This document shows, piece after piece, positions 6,824 to 12,918 of a stretch of DNA of 22,676 nucleotides. Within the stretch, counting starts at the first letter, position 1. Every line of letters begins with the position of its first letter. Position numbers and translations under genes: made by a program. The notes under the pieces were generated by a model. It did not search any database, had not been told where the DNA came from, and saw nothing but the letters and a program-made list of their open reading frames with translations. The DNA comes from JAFALX01 sp036378495 (GTDB lineage: Bacteria; Chloroflexota; Dormibacteria; Aeolococcales; Aeolococcaceae), in the NCBI GenBank assembly GCA_036378495.1, contig DASUWI010000086.1, forward strand, positions 1 through 22,676. The letters are read 5' to 3'.

Positions 6824-8839
6824 TCAGCCGCTCGCTGCGGGCCGCGCCCGTCGACGGCGCGCCGCTGGCGGGGCCGGGCGAGCATCGCCGCCGGCGTCGC
6901 TGCTGACCGGCGCTCGCGCGAACCCGATGCTTCGTTCGCGCTCCACTTGCTCGGCGCGCTGCGAGACATCGGCCCCGATGGCACGCAGCTCCGATACGCA
7001 ACGCGCGAAGGCGGCCTCGAGGCTCTGCAGGCTGTGGCGCATCGTGTCGCGATCACGCTCGGTCTCGCAGAGACGATGCCGCATCTCGTCGAGGTCACGC
7101 TCGCGACTGGCGAGCCTCGCCTCGTACAGGCTGTTCATCTCTGCGCCGAGGCGGTGCAGCTCGGCGAGCTGGTGGCGGTTGGCCGCGACGATTGCCTGTT
7201 CAACCGGATCGGCGTCGATGGCGGCGGCCGCCTCCGTCGGGGCATCTGAATCCCCGGGCTGCGCCTGGGGTTCGGCCACTCCGTCCGGCCTCACTGCGAT
7301 CGTGTCCGAAGTGGCAGCAACGGCGAGGCCAGCCGCAGCGGCAGCTTCGGGAGCGGAATCACCGGAGCCGGCGGTGGCGGCTCCGGTGGCGTGGGCCGGA
7401 AGCGCAGTGTCACGCTCGGCTGCGGCGTGCGGCCGCTCGATGCCGAGCCCCGCGCCGCTCTGCATCGGCAGCAGGGACGGCCCCCTGGGTGCCCGTCCTC
7501 GCACTGCCGAAGCGACGCCGGCTGCGCCGCGTACGAGCACCCTGAACAGAGCGGCGCAGAACAGGAGCAGCCCAAGCGGGATGAGCAGCCAGAACGCGAG
7601 CTGCGCCGCGTCGGCGACCAACGCCAGCGGCTGACCAGCCGACCATGCGTCGCCGAGCTGGTGCAGGAGCGCCGCTCCGCTCGATGCGAGCTGCGAGATC
7701 ACCTGGCCGATGCCGAGCGCAGCCATCAGAAGCCCCGGACGCAGGAGGAACGCGGCGATGATCGCAAGGTAGATCCAGAGCGCCACTACGGCGGGACGGC
7801 GCAACCGCATCAGCGGCTGTACCCGGCGGTTCCGGCGGCGAAGGCGGTTGCGCAGCAGCGGCCCGATCAGGCTCAACGGCTCGGGAACGCCAACGACGTC
7901 GGCCATCAGGTAGTAGCCGTCGAAACGGACGAAGGGGGTGAACTCGCGCAGGATGTTGAAGCCGATCATCACCATCACCGGCAGCAGCACGGGCAGGCCG
8001 GTGAGCTGAAATGCCACGAACAGGCCCACCGTTGACAGACAGTCGAAATAGATGCCGCCAAGATCGACCCGAATCCGATCGCGCCGGCCGAGGCGGTACG
8101 CGTGCGTCACGTCCGTGTAGTAGACGGGGATGATGACGTACAGCGCGACACCGATGTCACCGTGGCGCACCCCCGCACGGCGCATCGCCGAGGCATGGCC
8201 CAGCTCGTGAAACAGGCGCAGGGGAATGTCGGCAACCAGGAGCAGCAGCACCAGCCCTGGAGAGAAGAGCAGGACGTGCAAGGCGCCGAGCAGGTTCGCG
8301 TGCGTGAACAGCCAGAGGTTCACCAGCACTGCGGCGCTCACTCCCGCCGCCACCACCGGCGGCGCAAGCAGGTGCTGCAGGACCGCGCTGACCGGTGCCG
8401 TCAGGCGGTACGGAAAGAGCCGTGCGCGGTGGCGGATCGCGACGAGCGGCGTTGGGGGGCTGGCACCTGACCCGCGCGCCGCGGCCCCGGAGTCGAGCAC
8501 GACGAGCCCGGCCGGCGCGAGGCGGTCGCGGACCAGGCGCCGCACATGATCCACGCCGACGTTCACGCCGAGATCGGCCGACGTCAGCCGGGCGATCTCG
8601 TCGCACGCCGTGCGGCCGTCGGCGTGGCTGAGCACGCGATAGAGGCGCTCGGTGAGGTGGAAGTACCGACCGTTGGCGAGGCTGACCATCCACCGCCGTC
8701 CGTCGTACGCCATGTCCTCAACGGGGCCCAGAAGGTCGAGCTCGGGCGCCCTGGCGGGGCAGTCGGGAAGGCCCTCATCCGTTTCCAAGCCGTGCAATGC
8801 ACGCGGCGCGTGCAGCATCGCCGGGTGGCTGCCGATCAT
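6824..8839 (-). CDS. PqqD-domain/M50 membrane zinc metalloprotease with C-terminal coiled coil
   Basis: A 671-aa protein resembling YydH-type putative peptide zinc metalloproteases. Residues ~35-115 form a PqqD/RRE-like winged helix (WMVSLANGRYFHLTERLYRV), a fold that binds leader peptides in RiPP systems. The membrane domain (~145-445) carries the zinc motif HELGH at 211-215 and the second ligand region FVRFDGYYLMADVV with D307, so the active site looks complete. After a disordered Ala/Pro/Gly-rich linker (~450-550) comes a predicted coiled coil (~555-640; LAELHRLGAEMNSLYEARLA) and a basic tail. That coiled coil is unusual for the family. Its start overlaps the response regulator stop in an ATGA, so the two are translationally coupled. 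It probably cleaves or processes a small peptide or membrane substrate, and the peptides encoded at 11061-11500 are the obvious candidates (inference). Confidence 0.87.
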   Translation of the reverse strand: MIGSHPAMLHAPRALHGLETDEGLPDCPARAPELDLLGPVEDMAYDGRRWMVSLANGRYFHLTERLYRVLSHADGRTACDEIARLTSADLGVNVGVDHVRRLVRDRLAPAGLVVLDSGAAARGSGASPPTPLVAIRHRARLFPYRLTAPVSAVLQHLLAPPVVAAGVSAAVLVNLWLFTHANLLGALHVLLFSPGLVLLLLVADIPLRLFHELGHASAMRRAGVRHGDIGVALYVIIPVYYTDVTHAYRLGRRDRIRVDLGGIYFDCLSTVGLFVAFQLTGLPVLLPVMVMIGFNILREFTPFVRFDGYYLMADVVGVPEPLSLIGPLLRNRLRRRNRRVQPLMRLRRPAVVALWIYLAIIAAFLLRPGLLMAALGIGQVISQLASSGAALLHQLGDAWSAGQPLALVADAAQLAFWLLIPLGLLLFCAALFRVLVRGAAGVASAVRGRAPRGPSLLPMQSGAGLGIERPHAAAERDTALPAHATGAATAGSGDSAPEAAAAAGLAVAATSDTIAVRPDGVAEPQAQPGDSDAPTEAAAAIDADPVEQAIVAANRHQLAELHRLGAEMNSLYEARLASRERDLDEMRHRLCETERDRDTMRHSLQSLEAAFARCVSELRAIGADVSQRAEQVERERSIGFARAPVSSDAGGDARPAPPAARRRRARPAASG

Positions 8840-9624
8840 CGCGCCGCCGGCCCTGCCGGCAGTGACGTCGGGCTCGCCTCGCCCTGGAGCACGACCATGC
8901 GTTCAGCGGCGCGGCGGGCGCGGAAGCTGTAGCCGACGCCGCGAATGGTGTGGATGTACTCGGGCCGCTCGGGATCGACCTCGAGCTTGCGCCGCAGCCG
9001 GCCGATGCACACGTCGACGCGATTGGTGTCGGCGATGAAGTCTGTCGGCCACACCCGATCGATCAGCGTGTCACGAGTGAGCGTGATCGAGCAATTGCGC
9101 ATCAGCGTCTCGAGCAGACGCATCTCGGTGGGCGTCAGCAGGACCGGCCGCCGGTCACCGACGGTGACGCGAAGATCGCCGACGAGGAGCTCGACGTCGC
9201 CGACCTTGAGGACGCTGCCCGCCGCCACCTCCTCAGCGCGGTGACATCGCCGGGCAATCGAGGCGATGCGCGCGATCAGCTCGTGGGGGTCGAAGGGCTT
9301 CTGAATGAAGTCATCGGCGCCGCATTCGAACGCGCGCACGCGAGCGGCCGGACCGTGGTCGCCGCTCACGAACACCACGGGGCCGCGGTAGCGGCGACCG
9401 CGCAACTCCTTGCACAGCTGGAACCCGCTCATTCCGGCGAGCTCGGTCTCGGTGAGCACCGCGTGCGTCTCCCGGTCCACGGCCTCGTTGATGGCCGCCG
9501 CGGGATTGTTGACGAGGGCTACCGTATGCCCCGCCTCGGTGAGGACGAGACTCAGCACCTTGGCGGACAGCAGATCCGTGTCGAGGACCAGAGTCCGCCC
9601 CGCCGCCCATGCCTTGGTGCCCAC
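8836..9624 (-). CDS. OmpR-type response regulator with atypical receiver domain
   Basis: A 262-aa DNA-binding regulator: receiver domain (10-125) plus OmpR/PhoB winged helix (145-245; LLTPTEMRLLETLMRN, RVDVCIGRLRRKLE, YIHTIRGVGYSFRA). The receiver is atypical. The phosphoacceptor position holds Glu (E59 in LTETELAGMSG) and the acidic pocket has D15-T16 instead of two acids, while S87 and K109 are kept. No histidine kinase is nearby. It may therefore act independently of phosphorylation. Start is GTG 9624, preceded by a G-rich stretch; no better ATG exists. A 17-residue tail follows the winged helix. It is coupled to the M50 gene by a 4-bp overlap and faces a promoter region rich in symmetric and direct repeats, the likely binding sites. 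Confidence 0.9.
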   Translation of the reverse strand: MGTKAWAAGRTLVLDTDLLSAKVLSLVLTEAGHTVALVNNPAAAINEAVDRETHAVLTETELAGMSGFQLCKELRGRRYRGPVVFVSGDHGPAARVRAFECGADDFIQKPFDPHELIARIASIARRCHRAEEVAAGSVLKVGDVELLVGDLRVTVGDRRPVLLTPTEMRLLETLMRNCSITLTRDTLIDRVWPTDFIADTNRVDVCIGRLRRKLEVDPERPEYIHTIRGVGYSFRARRAAERMVVLQGEASPTSLPAGPAAR

Positions 9625-9700
9625 TTGCGACCCCCGCCAACCAGGACGCTCGGTTAAATGCCGTTGCTCGCGTCGCTGGCCCTACGCCGTCCAACACGCG

Positions 9701-9729
9701 AAGATGTGTTGCTTTCCTGAAAGTGTCAA
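9701..9729 (-). promoter_or_regulatory. Candidate sigma-70-type promoter for the regulator-protease operon
   Basis: On the minus strand TTGACA (9729-9724) is followed after exactly 17 nt by CATCTT (9706-9701). The -35 is a perfect consensus; the -10 keeps A at position 2 and T at position 6. Transcription would start near 9694, giving a leader of about 70 nt before the regulator GTG at 9624. Confidence 0.5.
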
Positions 9730-9767
9730 GTTTGATGACAACACCTTCAGAGAAGGCTGTCGGCCGG

Positions 9768-9784
9768 CGTCACGAAGCCGTCAC
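9768..9784. promoter_or_regulatory. CGTCAC direct repeat, candidate OmpR-type box
   Basis: CGTCAC occurs at 9768-9773 and again at 9779-9784, an 11-bp spacing typical of binding sites for OmpR/PhoB-type dimers. It sits between the two divergent promoters, next to the gene of an OmpR-type regulator. Confidence 0.4.
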
Positions 9785-9847
9785 ACCCGGGTGGTGCAAA
9801 TGCGCCGCGCCACCTGGATTTCGGCCCGCGGTGTGCGCAGCCTGAGT

Positions 9848-9882
9848 GTCAGGTTCGCGAACCTGACTGTCAGGGGCCTGAC
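9848..9882. promoter_or_regulatory. Double inverted repeat with perfect 18-bp palindrome
   Basis: GTCAGG (9848) and CCTGAC (9862), then GTCAGG (9869) and CCTGAC (9877). The first pair lies within a perfect palindrome, TCAGGTTCGCGAACCTGA (9849-9866). The two GTCAGG copies are 21 bp apart, about two helical turns. The block ends 12 nt before the TACGAT hexamer, so it overlaps where a -35 would be; no good -35 is present. This fits an activator-dependent promoter for the surface protein gene. Confidence 0.6.
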
Positions 9883-9948
9883 GGAATCCGCGGGTACGAT
9901 CCTCGACGGTGACGTCACAGCAGGCTGAGGGCTCGTCGGGGCGGTGAG

Positions 9949-10923
9949 ATGAGATGGCAGCGGCGGCTGAGCGCGGCGGGCGTCATGGCCGCCGGTGCGA
10001 TGGCGGCGATGTTCGCGCTGGCGCCGTCGGCGGGCGCCGATGGCAGCCCCGTCACGGTCAACGTGGGCCAGAACGCGACGGGCATCAACGTGTGCGCCGC
10101 CGGCGCGACCTGCACCCAGAAGGTCGATGTGCTCAACGTCAGCGTTGTCATTGTCGTCACCGGTGCCGTGCCCGCGCCGGCTCACGTGTCGCTGCTGCCG
10201 GCCAACCTGTACTTCGGCGACGCGATCATCGGCCACGCCGGCCCTGTGCGCTCGGTCGCGCTGGCAAACACGGGGGGCCTGCCCGCGGTGATCGTCGGCC
10301 TGCAGATCTCCGGCGGCGATCCGGCGTTCGCGGTTCAGCCCGGGAGCTGCGGCACGGACCACGGCGCGGTCATCCTTCCCGGACGCCGCTGCAATCTCAG
10401 GGTCAGCTTCGCGCCGACCACCCTGGGACCGAAGCGCGCCCGGCTCCTTGTCAACATTGACAATGCGGCAACCCTGACGAGCGGGCTCACTGGGTCGGGG
10501 GTGAGGACGCTGCCGCTGCCGGTGCGACATGCGGCGGTGGTGACGCCGCCACCGCCCACGCCGAATCCGTCCCTGCCGCTGCCCCTAAATCTCGCCGCCG
10601 CCACGCCGGTCATGTCCGGGAGTCCTCCAACGCCGGCCGGCTGGCTCGCCAACCGCACCCGGCTGCCGCGTATTCAGTTCGTCGCGCCGATGGGAAGCGC
10701 GCGGGACGAGCTCGCGAAACTCGTGACCCCGGCGTCTCCGGCGCGGTCCACCGCCGGGGCGCACAGCGCCACCGCGGCGCCGACCACGTCGACGCTGGGA
10801 CCGTCTGGACTCGCGCTCTGGGCTGTGATTCCAGCCCTCGCCGCAGCCCTCACGTTTGCCGGCACCCGCCTGCTGGCGCGCGCCCGGCGACGTCCGCGCT
10901 TCGGCTTGGTGTCGCAGACCTGA
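9949..10923 (+). CDS. Secreted, membrane-anchored choice-of-anchor D (ASH/Hydin-like) protein
   Basis: A 324-aa surface protein. A signal peptide (about 1-30, basic start then hydrophobic core, cleavage predicted after PSAGA) is followed by a short beta-type segment (31-75) with two Cys (C49, C55) and two Q-x-[AV]-x-x-x-N units (Q41-N47 and Q57-N63). An immunoglobulin-like ASH domain follows (~80-190; PANLYFGDAIIGHAGPVRSV, then RRCNLRVSFAPTTLGPKRAR). Next come a Pro/Thr/Ala-rich stalk, a C-terminal membrane helix (~287-309) and a basic tail (RARRRPR), so it is anchored with the body outside. There is no LPxTG motif. The ATG at 9949 has a G-rich stretch upstream. It is first in the divergent plus-strand gene set, 137 nt before the first peptide, and may be the cell-surface partner of those peptides. 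Confidence 0.8.
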   Translation: MRWQRRLSAAGVMAAGAMAAMFALAPSAGADGSPVTVNVGQNATGINVCAAGATCTQKVDVLNVSVVIVVTGAVPAPAHVSLLPANLYFGDAIIGHAGPVRSVALANTGGLPAVIVGLQISGGDPAFAVQPGSCGTDHGAVILPGRRCNLRVSFAPTTLGPKRARLLVNIDNAATLTSGLTGSGVRTLPLPVRHAAVVTPPPPTPNPSLPLPLNLAAATPVMSGSPPTPAGWLANRTRLPRIQFVAPMGSARDELAKLVTPASPARSTAGAHSATAAPTTSTLGPSGLALWAVIPALAAALTFAGTRLLARARRRPRFGLVSQT

Positions 10924-11060
10924 CGTGCTGGCTGATAGGCAACAACCATGTCACCGCTCACGGGGGCGCCGCGCACCCAGCTGACAGGAAGCGCCGCCAG
11001 AATCGGCTGCCTCGCATCGGTTGAAACCCGAGGAGGGGCGCGCTATTCAGGAGGAACACG

Positions 11061-11249
11061 ATGGATCACGACGACTGTGAAGAGGATGCCGTCCTTGCCC
11101 TGCCGGCACGGCTCGAGACGAGCTCCTTCTTCAGCCCGGTGATCGTCGTCATGCCGCAGATCGCAGTCGCGGTCAACGGCGTCGACTTCGCCGGTGGGCA
11201 GGTGGCGAGCGCGATGAACGCGCTCCAAGGAGCACTCTCGTTCGCCTGA
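11061..11249 (+). CDS. Leader-core small peptide 1 (62 aa)
   Basis: A peptide of unknown family. Residues 2-9 are mostly acidic (DHDDCEED), then come LPARLET (14-20) and an almost uncharged hydrophobic tail (21-62, one Asp only) starting SSFFSP. It aligns without gaps to the next gene from residue 14 to the end (18 of 49 identical by my count). The tail has two Q-x-A-x-A-x-N units, QIAVAVN at 33-39 and QVASAMN at 47-53, exactly 14 residues apart. There is no signal peptide. A perfect AGGAGG stands 6 nt before the ATG, so strong translation is expected. The acidic leader plus neutral core resembles a processed peptide precursor (RiPP-like) or a fibre subunit with propeptide; I cannot decide which. 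Confidence 0.82.
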   Translation: MDHDDCEEDAVLALPARLETSSFFSPVIVVMPQIAVAVNGVDFAGGQVASAMNALQGALSFA

Positions 11250-11305
11250 GCGAGCACAGCATGCAAATGGCCCCCGCGACGGGGCTTCACAAGGAGACAC
11301 AGGGA

Positions 11306-11500
11306 ATGACGTTGGCAGAACAGGAACTCGAGCTCGAGACACTGGTCGAGCTCCCGCAGCGCTTGGAGACGACGACCTTCTACAGCCCGATCACCGCGAC
11401 GATCACGCAATCAGCGTGGGCCCTCAATGCGGCCGCCCTCGGGGGCAGCCAGGCCGCCACCGTCAGCAATGTCGGGACCTTCACGCTCACCGTCAGCTGA
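11306..11500 (+). CDS. Leader-core small peptide 2 (64 aa), paralogue of peptide 1
   Basis: This is a paralogue of the preceding gene. The leader is acidic (AEQELELETLVE), then LPQRLET at 16-22, then a 42-residue tail, TTFYSPITA onward, with no charged residue at all. The distance from the SP pair to the C terminus is 36 residues in both peptides. The repeat units here are QSAWALN (35-41) and QAATVSN (49-55), again 14 residues apart. The tail ends in Thr/Val-rich TFTLTVS, suggesting beta strands. ATG 11306 has AAGGAG 9 nt upstream; the open frame before it (from 11261) lies in the gap after peptide 1 and has no ribosome site. A strong hairpin follows 23 nt after the stop, which should favour high peptide expression over the downstream ATPase gene. 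Confidence 0.82.
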   Translation: MTLAEQELELETLVELPQRLETTTFYSPITATITQSAWALNAAALGGSQAATVSNVGTFTLTVS

Positions 11501-11523
11501 CCTGGCGCGTTACGTCGATTGTC

Positions 11524-11550
11524 GAGCGGCGTCTCGCTGAGACGCCGCTC
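11524..11550 (+). terminator. Perfect 12-bp hairpin after the peptide genes
   Basis: GAGCGGCGTCTC (11524-11535) and GAGACGCCGCTC (11539-11550) pair perfectly around a GCT loop. There is no T-tract. Placed between the two peptide genes and the ATPase gene, it could be a partial terminator or an mRNA 3'-end stabiliser that lets peptides be made in excess. Confidence 0.65.
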
Positions 11551-11579
11551 CCGCAACCCAAGCCACCCGGCCGGTTGCG

Positions 11580-12902
11580 ATGGCAGGTTCGCTGGAGGCC
11601 CCGGTGCGCAGGGTGGTCGTCACGGTGGTCGGGTCGCGGCGGCGCGTCAACGTCGCGCTTCCCGCCGAGCCGCCGATTCGAGAGCTCGTCGGCTCGCTGG
11701 CAGAGCGATGCGGCGAGCGGGCCGTTGCAATCGCCAACGGCGACAGCCAGGCGACCTGGGTGCTGTCGACGTCCGACGCCCGGGAGCTGTCCAGCGAGCA
11801 ATCGCTTGACGATTGCCGGGTCGAGGACGGCAGCGTCCTGTATCTCCAGGCGGCGCGACACGGCACTCCCGCGCTGACGCCGGCGGACCTTGCCGGTCCG
11901 GAGAAGCGACAGGTGCTGCCGCGCCGGATGAGCCGCGCCGGCCGCGGACTCGAAGCGCTGATCGCGCTGCTGCCCGGCGGCGGCCGGTTGCCACGACCGG
12001 TTGGCGATGGCGCCAATGCCGGCGCGTCGGCCGTGCAGGAGCTGATGGCCCGGCGGCCGGTCTCACCCCTGATGCGGGCCCGGCGCGCGTGGTCGCAGAC
12101 GTCGTATGCCGCACAGCTCGACGCCGTCATCGCGGCCCCCCGGCTGTCGCGCTGCGTCACCGTTGCCGTCATGTCGCCAAAAGGCGGCGTGGGGAAGACG
12201 GTGATGGCCGTGCTCATCGGCATGCTGCTCGCGTCATTGCGGCGCGACCGCGTCGTCGCGGTGGACACCAACCCAGACCATGGATCGCTGGGCCGCAGCC
12301 TTGCTCCCGATCACGCCACGTTTGTCGACGATCTCCTCTATCTGTTTCAGACGCCGTCGATAACGGCCACCGCACTCGACCGCGCGCTCGGCCGCGGTCC
12401 GGCCGGCCTCATGGTGCTGCCCGCGCCGACGGACCCGGCGCGAATGGCGCGCCTCGACGAAGACGCGTACGTGCGGGTGATCCGCCGTCTTCAGGAGCTG
12501 GTCGGCGTGGTCGTGCTCGACTGCGGAACCGGGCTGCAGGATCCCGGCGCGCTGGCCGCGCTGCGGTGCGCGGACTCGGTGGTGCTCGTGACCGATGCGG
12601 AACCGGCAACGGCGAGCATCGTCGTCGAGGCGTCGCAGGTGCTCACCCGCGCGCGTCGCCCGATCCTGCTCGTGGTGAACAAGATGCCGCCACGCGGCGC
12701 ACGGCTCGACGTGTCCGCGCTGCTGCCTCGTGTGCCCGCGGCGAGCGGCGTAATCGTGGTTCCGTGGAACACCGACGCCGCCAGTCGCGTGGGCGTGGGC
12801 GACTTCGAGTGGGACGAGGCACCCCACACGTGGCGCGTGGCTGTGCGCGAACTCGTTGCCGTGCTGTTCGGGACATGGAGGGACGCGGGCCTGGCGGTGT
12901 AG
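11580..12902 (+). CDS. Ubiquitin-like (EccD/YukD type) domain fused to MinD/EspI-like ATPase
   Basis: A 440-aa cytoplasmic ATPase. Residues ~10-95 form a ubiquitin-like domain of the type found at the N terminus of type VII secretion EccD proteins (RRVVVTVVGSRRRVNVALPA at the start; SLDDCRVEDGSVLYLQAARH at the end). A variable linker follows. From ~190 comes a MinD/ParA-type domain with a deviant Walker A, SPKGGVGKTVMAVL, then VVAVDTNPDHGSLGRSL and VVVLDCGTG (Walker B region), most like the EspI/MinD-like ATPases of mycobacterial ESX loci. No EccB, EccC, EccD, mycosin or WXG100 gene is in the window. It starts at ATG 11580 with a weak ribosome site, 79 nt after peptide 2, and is followed after 16 nt by the next gene. 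It may energise or position export or assembly of the peptides (inference). Confidence 0.85.
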   Translation: MAGSLEAPVRRVVVTVVGSRRRVNVALPAEPPIRELVGSLAERCGERAVAIANGDSQATWVLSTSDARELSSEQSLDDCRVEDGSVLYLQAARHGTPALTPADLAGPEKRQVLPRRMSRAGRGLEALIALLPGGGRLPRPVGDGANAGASAVQELMARRPVSPLMRARRAWSQTSYAAQLDAVIAAPRLSRCVTVAVMSPKGGVGKTVMAVLIGMLLASLRRDRVVAVDTNPDHGSLGRSLAPDHATFVDDLLYLFQTPSITATALDRALGRGPAGLMVLPAPTDPARMARLDEDAYVRVIRRLQELVGVVVLDCGTGLQDPGALAALRCADSVVLVTDAEPATASIVVEASQVLTRARRPILLVVNKMPPRGARLDVSALLPRVPAASGVIVVPWNTDAASRVGVGDFEWDEAPHTWRVAVRELVAVLFGTWRDAGLAV

Positions 12903-12918
12903 GGGCATCATCCCCGGG

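Larger units (their letters stand above)
9625..9948. other. 324-nt divergent promoter region, no gene
   Basis: This non-coding stretch separates the regulator-protease operon (minus) from the surface protein-peptide genes (plus). Its left part is less GC-rich than the surroundings and holds a candidate minus-strand promoter. Around it are inverted CAACAC/GTGTTG arms (9692-9697, 9706-9711, 9739-9744) and CTGAA/TTCAG arms (9717-9721, 9746-9750). The middle has a CGTCAC direct repeat, and the right part has the GTCAGG/CCTGAC repeats, followed by a TACGAT -10-like hexamer (9895-9900) about 49 nt before the surface protein ATG. Confidence 0.7.

Noticed and set aside
11021..11049. TTGAAA and TATTCA 17 nt apart before peptide 1
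   Set aside because: The predicted transcription start would fall inside or after the ribosome site of the peptide, so it cannot serve as its promoter; the -10 match is also poor.
11165..11249. Double-glycine leader (AGG) in peptide 1, with a 16-residue core
   Set aside because: There is no ABC peptidase exporter nearby, the GG pair is not kept in aligned register in peptide 2 (GG lies one residue earlier), and the conserved block continues across it.
11580..12902. Type VII secretion locus
   Set aside because: Only a ubiquitin-like/MinD fusion is present; there is no FtsK-like EccC, EccB, membrane EccD, mycosin or WXG100 gene in the window.
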